The position numbers and the translations under genes are program-made. Positions 17,192-25,991 of a stretch of 36,936 nucleotides of DNA are shown here, piece by piece. The notes beneath the pieces are model-generated. The model worked only from the letters and a program-made list of their open reading frames with translations, searched no databases and was not told the origin of the DNA. Source of the stretch: Candidatus Omnitrophota bacterium (lineage in GTDB: Bacteria > Omnitrophota > Gorgyraeia > Zapsychrales > JANLHA01); the NCBI GenBank assembly GCA_023247795.1, contig JAHFFT010000007.1, positions 1 to 36,936 on the forward strand, given 5' to 3'. Within the stretch, counting starts at the first letter, position 1. Each line of letters begins with the position of its first letter.

Positions 17192-17942
17192 GACACGATT
17201 GATTCCAACGCTTTTATTGAAAAATGGTCGGTGCATCAAGACCCGGCAATTCGATGCGGCCCGTGATACCGGTGATCCGGTCAAGGCCTCCAAAATTTAT
17301 GATGCCCAAGGCGCGGATGAGCTTTTGTTCTTGGACATTACCGCCAGCAATGAACGGCGGGACATCTTATTTGACATTATTCAGAGGGTAGCGGAGGAAT
17401 GTTTCATGCCGTTGACCGTTGGCGGTGGCATTAGGTCCATGGAAGATATCCGAAAAATTTTGAAAATGGGTGCGGATAAAGTGGCCATATGTTCTGCGTT
17501 CGTTGAAAATCCGGATTTTGTCAATCAAGCCTCCCGGACGTTTGGTGTTTCAACGATCATTGGTATTGTCACTTACCGACGAGTGGATGGGAAAGACAAG
17601 GTTTTCATTCACGGTAAGGAAACCGAAACTGAGCAAAACGTTTTGACCTGGGCCAAAGAATTGGAAGAACGAGGAGCAGGAGAAATCCTTTTGTATTCGA
17701 TTGACCATGACGGCATGATGAACGGTTACGACATCGATATGATTCGTCAGGTAACCCAAAGCGTTTCGATTCCGGTCATCGTTTGCGGGGGAGCTGGAAA
17801 ATTGAGCGATTTTGTCGATGCCGTTCAAAACGCGAATGCCTCGGCGGTCTCTGCCGGAAGTTTGTTTCATTTTACAGACCAAAATTTAATCAAAACCCGG
17901 GCGCATATGAAAAACGCCGGATTGGCGGTCAGATCGGTATGA
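17184..17942 (+). CDS. hisF: HisF-type subunit, glycan-amidation paralog (WbuZ-like)
   Basis: ADELLFLDITASNERRD; LTVGGGIRSMEDI; ADKVAICSAFVENP; SIDHDGMMNGYD. Residues 11 and 130 are not Asp (see findings). Confidence 0.93.
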   Translation: MLKTRLIPTLLLKNGRCIKTRQFDAARDTGDPVKASKIYDAQGADELLFLDITASNERRDILFDIIQRVAEECFMPLTVGGGIRSMEDIRKILKMGADKVAICSAFVENPDFVNQASRTFGVSTIIGIVTYRRVDGKDKVFIHGKETETEQNVLTWAKELEERGAGEILLYSIDHDGMMNGYDIDMIRQVTQSVSIPVIVCGGAGKLSDFVDAVQNANASAVSAGSLFHFTDQNLIKTRAHMKNAGLAVRSV

Positions 17943-19000
17943 ATCCATCAGCAACGGTAACGCGTAAAGGTGTCAATAAAGTGAATTTTGGAACGGTCAA
18001 AAGGATCTTGTTGATTGGTGGGGCCCGATTGCTGGCCGAAACCGCGAGCGCTCTGACGAAAGAAAAGAATTATCAGGTCGTGGTCTTTAGCAGTGTTCGT
18101 CATTTGGAAGAGTCTGTCTCTGGGTATGACTCTTCGTTAAAGAAAATTTTGGAGAAAAATAAAATCCAATATTTCTGTGAGGAAGACATTAATCAATCGA
18201 AGGAGATCAGTCGATTTTTGGATGGCGATACCCTTGCCATGGCTATGGGCGCGGCCTGGGTCTTTGAAAAATCTTTTGTCAAGAAACTCGCTAAACCGTT
18301 TTTGGATTTTATGGGGATTGACCTGCCGCGCTATCGAGGGGGCGGCCATTATACCTGGCAAATTCTGTTTAACAATCGTAAGGGTTGTTGCAATTTGCAA
18401 GTCATCTCTGGTGGAGAAGAAACATTTCATCAGGGGGCGATCATAAAACGAAAAGAGTACCGGTTAGCTGAAAGTTGTCGTCAACCGGTCGACTATTTTA
18501 ATGCTGCCGTTAAAGTTGAAAAGGATTTTATTTTTGAATTCTTGAAGGAAATTGAAGAGGGTAAGGATTTTGATCTTATGCCGCTCAACGAGGAGGAAAG
18601 CACCTATTATCCTTTTCTTTCAACGCCGCATAATGGATGGATCAATTGGGATTGGGATGTTCAGGCGATTGAAAAATTCATTTGTGCTTTTGATGACCCT
18701 TATTTAGGCGCTTCAACACGCTTAAACGGCAAACGTGTTTTTGTTAAGAAATGTCGCATAGAAAAAGTCGATGCTGATATTCATCCCTTTGCCGCCGGTC
18801 TGGTCATTTTTGTTGCCGCGGGTTTTATTCGGGTTATGGTCAAAGGCGGAGTCTTGCGTATCGAGAAAATTTATAGTGAGAAACAAAAAGATGTTCTTAA
18901 AGAAGTACGTAAAGGTGACCGCCTTTGGTCCACGGCAGAGGACATCGACCGGGCCTTTACTTTTCAAGCTCAGTACGGAGCTCGGGGGCTGAAGAAATGA
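17939..19000 (+). CDS. Formyltransferase-fold protein (methionyl-tRNA formyltransferase-like), divergent
   Basis: IDLPRYRGGGHYTWQILFNN matches the LPRYRG motif of formyltransferases; C-terminal domain resembles the Fmt C domain. Start 17939 overlaps the hisF stop (ATGA). Confidence 0.75.
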   Translation: MNPSATVTRKGVNKVNFGTVKRILLIGGARLLAETASALTKEKNYQVVVFSSVRHLEESVSGYDSSLKKILEKNKIQYFCEEDINQSKEISRFLDGDTLAMAMGAAWVFEKSFVKKLAKPFLDFMGIDLPRYRGGGHYTWQILFNNRKGCCNLQVISGGEETFHQGAIIKRKEYRLAESCRQPVDYFNAAVKVEKDFIFEFLKEIEEGKDFDLMPLNEEESTYYPFLSTPHNGWINWDWDVQAIEKFICAFDDPYLGASTRLNGKRVFVKKCRIEKVDADIHPFAAGLVIFVAAGFIRVMVKGGVLRIEKIYSEKQKDVLKEVRKGDRLWSTAEDIDRAFTFQAQYGARGLKK

Positions 19001-19545
19001 CCGCACAATCTTATTTTTTAGAAGGAAAGAAAATTTATTTACGGCCGGTTAGCCTTGAGGATGTCAATGAAACTTATTATCATTGGCTCAACGATCCCGA
19101 AGTTAACCAATTCTTGGAGACCCGTTTTACCTTGCAGAATATGGGCCGGATCCGGGAGTATGTCCAATCGCTCCAGGATAAAAAAGATACAGTGTTTTTG
19201 GCGATTTGCCTTAAGGAAAACGATCGCCATATCGGCAATATCAAACTGGGCCCGATCAATTGGTTTCACCGGATAGCTGATGTGAGCCTTTTCATCGGTG
19301 CTAAAGATTGCTGGGGCAAGGGGTTGGCTACGGAAAGCATTTGTTTGGTAGCTCAATATGCCTTTGAGCAGTTGAATTTACATAAAATCACGGCAGGCTG
19401 CTATGAGAAAAATATCGGCTCGGCAAAAGTTTTTAAAAAGGCTGGATTTAGCGAGGATGTCGTTTTCAAAGACCACCTGTTTTTTGAGGGGAGCTATCAA
19501 GACAAGATTTGTTTTCGGCTTTTACAAACTGAGTATAAAGTTTGA
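18997..19545 (+). CDS. GNAT N-acetyltransferase (RimJ/RimL-like), paralog 2
   Basis: YFLEGKKIYLRPVSLEDVNETYYHWLNDPEV; GNIKLGPINW; CWGKGLATESI. ATGA overlap with the previous gene. Confidence 0.88.
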   Translation: MTAQSYFLEGKKIYLRPVSLEDVNETYYHWLNDPEVNQFLETRFTLQNMGRIREYVQSLQDKKDTVFLAICLKENDRHIGNIKLGPINWFHRIADVSLFIGAKDCWGKGLATESICLVAQYAFEQLNLHKITAGCYEKNIGSAKVFKKAGFSEDVVFKDHLFFEGSYQDKICFRLLQTEYKV

Positions 19546-19617
19546 TATGAGTTATGGCCGGCGATTTGCTGCGCGGCTTTTGGAGAAAAACCAAATAAAC
19601 CAAATTGAGAACAAACT

Positions 19618-20190
19618 ATGGATCGCCCCTTTTTAGTTGGTGAAAAGATTTATTTGCGCCCTTTTGATATGGACGACATTCAAGGTGACTACATCCAATG
19701 GATCAACGACCATGAAATCACTCGGTTTCTTGATAGCCCTTTTCCCCGGACCAAAGAGGATCTGGAAAATTATGTGCGTGGGATCCTTAAAGATCCCCAT
19801 TACGTTTTTTTCGCAGTGATCGAGCAGAAGACCAATAAGCACGTCGGTAACGCGAAAATCGGTCCCATTGATTGGATCCACCGACGGACCAATTTTGGGC
19901 GCATGCTTTCCAGAGAATGCTGGGGCAAGGGATACGGTTCGGAAGTGATTAAGCTGATGATCCAATATTCTTTTGAACAGTTGAACCTTAACCGGATTAT
20001 CGAGCACAATGTCATCGACAATCTTGCCGCCATTAAATCCAACGAGAAGGCCGGCTTGGATGTCGAGGGCACAATCAAGGAATATGTCTACGCACATGGA
20101 AAATACTGCGATGTCGTCATCGTTGGTTTAACGCGGTCCCGTTACGAGGAAAAGAAACGGCAAGGTTTTTTTAAACCTTCCAAAGGTTAA
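19618..20190 (+). CDS. GNAT N-acetyltransferase (RimJ/RimL-like), paralog 3
   Basis: FLVGEKIYLRPFDMDDIQGDYIQWINDHEI; GNAKIGPIDW; CWGKGYGSEVIKLM. Confidence 0.88.
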   Translation: MDRPFLVGEKIYLRPFDMDDIQGDYIQWINDHEITRFLDSPFPRTKEDLENYVRGILKDPHYVFFAVIEQKTNKHVGNAKIGPIDWIHRRTNFGRMLSRECWGKGYGSEVIKLMIQYSFEQLNLNRIIEHNVIDNLAAIKSNEKAGLDVEGTIKEYVYAHGKYCDVVIVGLTRSRYEEKKRQGFFKPSKG

Positions 20191-20201
20191 GATAATCACA
20201 C

Positions 20202-21563
20202 ATGATTGAGCTACTTAAAAAAATTTATCCTTTGCGTCTAGCACCGGTTTCGCCGGATACCGACAAAGCCATCAAGATCCTTCAAAAAGAACTTCCTTTC
20301 GCGGTCCATGAATATCCGTCGGGAATGGAGTTTAACGGCTGGATGGTCCCTGAAGTATGGGTTGTCGAAAAGGCCTTGATCCAAAAAGACGGGAAGTTGA
20401 TTTATGATGGGACTAAGCATCCTTTGGGGGTCATGAGCTACGGCAAATCGTTTAAGGGAAGGGTTGCTATTGAGGAATTGAAGAAGCATCTGACCTATCG
20501 CAAAGATTTCCCCAAAGCCGTTGGATATCACTGCGATTATTATTACAAACCTTGGCGCGCCGATTGGGGATTCAGTATCCCTTATGAGATCTATGAAAAG
20601 TTGGGGTCGGGGAATTATGATATTGATTTAAAGGTCAATGTTTCTAAAGGCAAGATGAAGGTCTGTGATTATTTTCTTCAGGGCGAAACAGACGATACGT
20701 TTTTTTTAAATGCCCACAATTGCCATGCTGGTCAGGCCAATGACGATATCGCCGGGGTGGTGGTTGGTATTGAGATCATGAAACGGTTGGCCAAGCAAAA
20801 GAACCATTACAGCTATCGCTTGATCATTGCCCCGGAGCATTTGGGCACGGTTTTTTATTTGGCTGGACTTTCCAAAAATGAAATTAAAAAATTCAAATGT
20901 GGGTTTTTTCTGGAAATGCTGGGCAATAAGAACCGATTGGCTTTGCAAGAAACATTTACCGGAAAAGGTCTTTTGGATGAGGCGGCGCACCATTTTTTAA
21001 AATTCCGCAGGCCAGACTATTTCTCAGCACCGTTTCGTAAAGTCGTCGGCAACGATGAAACGGTCTGGGAGGCCCCGGGTTATGAAATCCCGACCGTCTC
21101 TTTGTCGCGCTGGCCGTATCCGGAATATCATACCAGCAATGATAATGAGAGCATTATCTCAGAATCCATGTTGGAGGACAGCGTCGGGGCGGTGTTGGGT
21201 ATCTTGCAGATCATGGAAACCAATTGCACCCTGAAGCGCAAATTTGACGGGTTAATCGCGCTCAGTAATCCGAAATATGACCTTTACATGTCCCAGCGCG
21301 ATCCGTCGATCCGTCCGACGATCAGCGAAGAACAGGTCAAATGGAATTATCTCATGGATTGCCTGCCGCGGTACTTTGATGGAACGATGACGATTTTAGA
21401 GATTGCCCGTAAACATGACCTTCCTTACGATGAACTTTATGAATATATTGGCCGTTTTCAGAAAAAGGGATTGGTCTCTTTTGTGAAAAGAATTGCAAAA
21501 TCCCCGGTGAAAGTCAAAAAAAATGGGTTAAGGAGAACGCTTCGTGGACGTTTATTTGCTTGA
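20202..21563 (+). CDS. DUF4910-like aminopeptidase-fold protein with C-terminal winged-helix-like segment
   Basis: PSGMEFNGWMVPEVWVV; putative metal-site motifs NAHNCHAGQANDDIAGV, IIAPEHLGT and PYPEYHTSNDNE; C-terminal TILEIARKHDLPYDELYEYIGRFQKKGLVSF. Confidence 0.75.
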   Translation: MIELLKKIYPLRLAPVSPDTDKAIKILQKELPFAVHEYPSGMEFNGWMVPEVWVVEKALIQKDGKLIYDGTKHPLGVMSYGKSFKGRVAIEELKKHLTYRKDFPKAVGYHCDYYYKPWRADWGFSIPYEIYEKLGSGNYDIDLKVNVSKGKMKVCDYFLQGETDDTFFLNAHNCHAGQANDDIAGVVVGIEIMKRLAKQKNHYSYRLIIAPEHLGTVFYLAGLSKNEIKKFKCGFFLEMLGNKNRLALQETFTGKGLLDEAAHHFLKFRRPDYFSAPFRKVVGNDETVWEAPGYEIPTVSLSRWPYPEYHTSNDNESIISESMLEDSVGAVLGILQIMETNCTLKRKFDGLIALSNPKYDLYMSQRDPSIRPTISEEQVKWNYLMDCLPRYFDGTMTILEIARKHDLPYDELYEYIGRFQKKGLVSFVKRIAKSPVKVKKNGLRRTLRGRLFA

Positions 21564-23454
21564 AACCAAAGAGCAATGTGATCGGTTAAAGAATATTTCG
21601 ACCGGTAAGTCGGTACTCGTAGCCTTGACCGTGGAGGCCATGTTTTGGCTGGACAAGGCAGGCGCCCGCTATAAAACACTCAATGATTATCTTTCGATGG
21701 ATTATTTCATTGAGTTACGCCGGGAATCGAGAAAACCGAATATCGCTTTTTGTCAGCAGTTGGACGCGGCCATAAAAAAGAAATTGCCGGGGTGGGGACA
21801 GGATCCGAGCTGCGAACCGGTTTATTGGTTCAATAAATTTACTTATCGGCTAATCCAATCAGCGGTTTCTTATAAAACTCTTTTTGATGCGATGATCAAT
21901 AAGGAATGTCCTAAAACGGTTATTTATTTTCAACCACAAAGGGTACAGAAGCGTGATTTGAAATATGCCGAATTGTTTTTTGGTAATGATAACTTCCTTT
22001 CGGAATTTCTTGAGGAGATCAAAAAAGAATATCCGCAGGTGAATTGGAAAAGTATCGTGATCCCTAACAACGACTCATTAAAGGATCCTAATGAGAAAAA
22101 TGATTTACGAAAATGGATTGCGGCCCGTGTTCCCTGGCTGTGGCAGCGCTTTGTCCATGCCGCTTTAAGAAAAGACTGGAAATATTTTGAACGGGAGATC
22201 CCGGAAACAAAAAATCTTTTGCGGTTGGGGACCAATCATGACATTCGTACGCTGGTCAAAAATCTTATCCAGGGTCAGTCGTTCAAAGAATTCCGACAAG
22301 AAGATTTGTACTTGGAAATCAATCCAGCGAAGCCGATCTGGTCGAAACGGAATTTTTTTCAGCGTCATCAGAAATATCTGGAGGGATTGAGTCCTGATAC
22401 GGTTTTATTTACTCGTCAGGAGTTTATTGAGGCCGTGAAATCTTGCTATGGGACGCTGGGCGATTTTGTTATTGGTCTCCTAAGTCGGAAATATGAAATT
22501 TGGCACGCCCATGTTCTTTCTGCTTTATTGATTTATAAGGCCGCCCTTGAGCTTCTTGCGGCCAAGAAAATCCTTTGTGTGGTCGGCCATAGCGCTATCG
22601 ACCCTTTTCATAACGCGATTTTTTCGGCAGCCCGAAAGAACAGCATCCGAACCTACATCTTTCAGCACGGAGGTGATTTTGGCGAGTCGTTCGATTACGG
22701 TCAGACTCAACACACCTGCTATAGTTTGGTGGACTATTTTGGACTTTGGGGACGTTTTACTCAGCCTTATGTCGAGAAGTATGTGCAGACCCGGTGTTCC
22801 TTTTTTTATATTGGGAAGTTGAACGGAAGAATTTATTCTCCCCGTGTTTTTCCCATCCAGAATACGCCAATCAAAAATGTTTTATTTGTCCAAAACAATG
22901 CTTTTCATGGTTATATACCCCTTATGAAAGATGGGATATGGTTTAGATTTTATAAAGAAATCGTGAAGACTCTTAAAGCGCATCCGGAATATCAACACCT
23001 GTTTCGTCCTTGCCCGAAGGGGGGGGTGGAATTTAATCCTTTAACGGAATATATGAAAGAGCAGCTGCCGAATTTACAAATGGCATCGCAAGGGACCTTG
23101 AGTGAGGCCTGCGCTAAGGCGGATCTGGTCATTATCGATTGTCTTTCTACGACGCTGCATGATGCTTTAAGTGTCAACAGCCGCGTCATAGGACTCAAAC
23201 ATCCGACCTATGTCCAGTATTATCCGGAGGTTGAGGAAAAAGTGAAGAAGGCCTGTATTTTTTGTAAATCGGAAGATGAATTTTTAAGGAATATCGGATT
23301 CTATTTGACCCATCCCGAACGATACCCAGATTTTGGGGAGGGCATAAAGGAATGGAAAAATTTTTGTTTTGACGCATCAACGGAAGAACAATTTTCTGAG
23401 CGCTTTATCACACATTTGAATTCGTCATCGAAATCAATGATAAAAAGTCACTAA
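21544..23454 (+). CDS. Large soluble putative glycosyl/surface-carbohydrate transferase (LIC12162-like?), GTG start
   Basis: 636 aa. FQHGGDFGESFDYGQTQHTCYSLVDYFGLWGRF and VIIDCLSTTLHDALSVNSRVIGLKHP resemble the C-terminal half of GT-B-like or CDP-glycerol-transferase-like proteins. Overlaps the upstream gene by 20 nt. Confidence 0.5.
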   Translation: MDVYLLETKEQCDRLKNISTGKSVLVALTVEAMFWLDKAGARYKTLNDYLSMDYFIELRRESRKPNIAFCQQLDAAIKKKLPGWGQDPSCEPVYWFNKFTYRLIQSAVSYKTLFDAMINKECPKTVIYFQPQRVQKRDLKYAELFFGNDNFLSEFLEEIKKEYPQVNWKSIVIPNNDSLKDPNEKNDLRKWIAARVPWLWQRFVHAALRKDWKYFEREIPETKNLLRLGTNHDIRTLVKNLIQGQSFKEFRQEDLYLEINPAKPIWSKRNFFQRHQKYLEGLSPDTVLFTRQEFIEAVKSCYGTLGDFVIGLLSRKYEIWHAHVLSALLIYKAALELLAAKKILCVVGHSAIDPFHNAIFSAARKNSIRTYIFQHGGDFGESFDYGQTQHTCYSLVDYFGLWGRFTQPYVEKYVQTRCSFFYIGKLNGRIYSPRVFPIQNTPIKNVLFVQNNAFHGYIPLMKDGIWFRFYKEIVKTLKAHPEYQHLFRPCPKGGVEFNPLTEYMKEQLPNLQMASQGTLSEACAKADLVIIDCLSTTLHDALSVNSRVIGLKHPTYVQYYPEVEEKVKKACIFCKSEDEFLRNIGFYLTHPERYPDFGEGIKEWKNFCFDASTEEQFSERFITHLNSSSKSMIKSH

Positions 23455-23498
23455 AAAAAAGGATAATGATTCAAATATAGCTAACGTTTTAAGGAGGG

Positions 23499-24281
23499 AT
23501 GAGTGTGAATATCGGTATCATACCAGCGCGCATGGCGGCGACGCGTTTTCCGGATAAGCCGCTTTTTAAGATCAAAGGAATCCCCATGATTGGTCATGTC
23601 TATTTTCGCACTAAGATGTGCCCGCTGTTGGATGAGGTGTATGTGGCAACGTGCGATCAGGAAATTGCTTCTTATATCAAGTCGGTGGGAGGTAAGGTGA
23701 TTATGACGTCCCATCGCCATGAACGGTGCACCGATCGAATCGCCGAGGCGGCAAGTCAACTTACGGCCGATATTGTTGTTAATGTGCAGGGGGACGAGCC
23801 CCTGATTTTACCCGAAATGCTTGAGGCCGCGGTTAAGCCGTTAAGAGAAGATGAGACATTGTCCTGTGTCAATCTCGTTGTGAAGATTAAGAGTGATGAA
23901 GAATTCAACAGCGTCAATGTTCCTAAGGTTGTTGTCAATTTGGCGGATGAGATTATATACATCTCCCGAGAGGCCATCCCTTCTTTTAGAAAGACGCAGC
24001 TAAAAAATTATCGAAGACTCAAACAATTGGGCATTATTGCCTTTCGCAAGAATTTTCTGATTGAATTTGCTCGTCTAGAACCTACTCCCAACGAGATTGT
24101 TGAATCGGTTGATATGATGCGGGCCATTGATCACGGATTCCATGTCAAGGCGGTTGAAGTTTTGGGGGAGATGATTGGTGTGGATGCGCCAGAGGATGTT
24201 CGGTCGGTTGAAGAAAGATTGGTGAACGATCAGCTGTACGCGCGGTATAAAAATAATTCTTTAAGAGCGGTGAAATCATGA
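23499..24281 (+). CDS. KdsB-like cytidylyltransferase (3-deoxy-manno-octulosonate cytidylyltransferase family)
   Basis: IGIIPARMAATRFPDKPLFKIKGIPMIGHV; HERCTDRIAEA; VNVQGDEPLILPEML; strong RBS aaggagg. Confidence 0.88.
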   Translation: MSVNIGIIPARMAATRFPDKPLFKIKGIPMIGHVYFRTKMCPLLDEVYVATCDQEIASYIKSVGGKVIMTSHRHERCTDRIAEAASQLTADIVVNVQGDEPLILPEMLEAAVKPLREDETLSCVNLVVKIKSDEEFNSVNVPKVVVNLADEIIYISREAIPSFRKTQLKNYRRLKQLGIIAFRKNFLIEFARLEPTPNEIVESVDMMRAIDHGFHVKAVEVLGEMIGVDAPEDVRSVEERLVNDQLYARYKNNSLRAVKS

Positions 24282-25336
24282 AAAAGGCGCAATCAAAAAA
24301 CAGGAAGTTGAAGGTTGGGATCGCCGGATACGGAGTTGTTGGCAAAAGGCGTAGAGAATGTATTGATCTGCATCCGCAGATGAAGACTGTGGCGGTCTGC
24401 GATAAAAGATTTAAAAAGGCCGGAACGATGGACGGTGGAGTCAGGTATTTTAGGACGTATGAGGATTTGCTTAAGGTCGGTTTGGATGTTTTGTTTGTTA
24501 GTTTGCCCAATTATCTCGCGGCGGACGTGACGATCGCGGCTTTAGAAAAGGGAATGCATGTTTTTTGTGAGAAGCCCCCTGGTCGTTCCGTTGCGGACAT
24601 TCAAAAAGTCATCGTGGTTGAAAAACAGCATCCTGGAGCGGTTCTCAAATACGGTTTCAATCATCGGTATCACGATTCAGTGAGGGAAGCCTTGAAGATC
24701 ATTCAAAGTAAAGAATTGGGAGAGATTGTGAACTTAAGAGGGGTCTACGGGAAAAGCAAGATCATTCCCTTTTCCGGCGGATGGCGCGCTGAGCGGCGTT
24801 ACGCGGGTGGAGGGATTTTATTAGATCAGGGGATCCATATGGCTGATCTGATGCGCTTGTTTTGTGGAGATTTTTTAGAAGTCAAAAGTTTTATTTCTAA
24901 TGATTATTGGAATCATGATGTCGAAGACAATGCTTACGCCATTATGCGTGACGCGAAACACCGCGTCGCCATTCTGCACTCGAGCGCGACCCAGTGGCAG
25001 CATAGATTTTCATTGGATATTGCGTTGACAGAAGGATATTTGGTCCTGCAAGGGATTTTGTCTGGTTCAAAGAGTTATGGAGAAGAAAAACTTTTGATCG
25101 GAAGACGCAGCGAGTCGCACGCGGGCACTTTATCGGAGCAAACGATCGCTTATCTCGACGATCATTCCTGGAAAAGTGAAGTGGACGAATTTGCCGAAGC
25201 GATCCTTAAAGGTGAAAAAATCAAGTCGGGTACGAGTCAGGATGCGTTGGCGATTATGAAGCTCGTTTACCGCATTTATTTTGCCGACGAAAAATGGAGA
25301 CAGCAATTTTCAATCGTTGATCCGGACCATCAATAG
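24278..25336 (+). CDS. Gfo/Idh/MocA family NAD(P)-dependent oxidoreductase
   Basis: VGIAGYGVVGKRRRECI; HVFCEKPPGRSVADI (EKP motif); GGWRAERRYAGGGILLDQGIHMADLMRLF. Confidence 0.92.
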   Translation: MKKAQSKNRKLKVGIAGYGVVGKRRRECIDLHPQMKTVAVCDKRFKKAGTMDGGVRYFRTYEDLLKVGLDVLFVSLPNYLAADVTIAALEKGMHVFCEKPPGRSVADIQKVIVVEKQHPGAVLKYGFNHRYHDSVREALKIIQSKELGEIVNLRGVYGKSKIIPFSGGWRAERRYAGGGILLDQGIHMADLMRLFCGDFLEVKSFISNDYWNHDVEDNAYAIMRDAKHRVAILHSSATQWQHRFSLDIALTEGYLVLQGILSGSKSYGEEKLLIGRRSESHAGTLSEQTIAYLDDHSWKSEVDEFAEAILKGEKIKSGTSQDALAIMKLVYRIYFADEKWRQQFSIVDPDHQ

Positions 25337-25347
25337 GAGGAATGGTT

Positions 25348-25956
25348 ATGACAGTCGTTAATGTGTCTAAGAGCAAGGTCGATTATTTTAAGAAGTACGG
25401 ACGCCATTTGAATGAACTTTTATTAAAGTTGGATGATCAAAGTTTATTGGCCATGTGCCAGATTTTTTTAAAGGCGCGTTTATCAAACAACACGATTTAT
25501 TTTGCCGGCAATGGAGGCAGTGCTGCGACCGCCGCGCATTTTGCCCAGGATTTGGCCGAGGTGGGACGAAAAGTCAATAAAAAAGGGTTCCGGTCTCTTT
25601 CCCTAACCGAAAACACCTCGCAGATCACCGCTATCAGCAATGATTACGGTTATGAATATGTGTTTTCTATTGTCTTGCAGGAGATATTTAACAAAGAGGA
25701 TGTCCTTGTTGTCATATCGGCGAGTGGCAACAGTCCCAATGTTGTCTTGGCAGCAGAAAAGGCCAAGGCATTGGGTGGGACAACGGTTGCGCTGGTCGGT
25801 TTTGAAGGAGGGAAATTGGCCAAGATATGTGATCACGTGGTCCATATCCAAACACCGAAGGGAGAGTATGGACCGGTTGAAGATGTGCATATGATCATTG
25901 ATCACATGGTGACGTCGTTTTTGATCGAACATCTTAAAAGTGAAACGGTCGCATAA
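25348..25956 (+). CDS. SIS-domain sugar isomerase, GmhA/phosphoheptose isomerase-like
   Basis: IYFAGNGGSAATAAHFAQDL; VVISASGNSPNVVLAAEKAKALG; YGPVEDVHMIIDHMV. RBS aggagg (25335-25340) favours the ATG at 25348 over 25342. Confidence 0.88.
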   Translation: MTVVNVSKSKVDYFKKYGRHLNELLLKLDDQSLLAMCQIFLKARLSNNTIYFAGNGGSAATAAHFAQDLAEVGRKVNKKGFRSLSLTENTSQITAISNDYGYEYVFSIVLQEIFNKEDVLVVISASGNSPNVVLAAEKAKALGGTTVALVGFEGGKLAKICDHVVHIQTPKGEYGPVEDVHMIIDHMVTSFLIEHLKSETVA

Positions 25957-25991
25957 ATTGGATCAGTTTGTCAGTCACAAAGGAGATCATT

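Noticed and set aside
16562-17942. hisH-hisF as histidine biosynthesis genes
   Set aside because: No other his genes nearby, direct linkage to a WbuX-type amidotransferase, and loss of both HisF catalytic Asp residues point to glycan amidination.
19633-20097. Minus-strand 154-aa ORF opposite GNAT paralog 3
   Set aside because: Antisense shadow of a well-supported GNAT gene with no RBS or domain support. The same applies to the antisense ORFs at 7788-8144, 16907-17293, 33816-34187 and 36039-36377.
23499-24281. KdsB-like gene as the ordinary CMP-Kdo synthetase for lipid A-core
   Set aside because: Not excluded outright, but no kdsA, kdsC, kdsD or waaA lies nearby and the gene is translationally coupled to the Gfo/Idh gene of the five-gene module.
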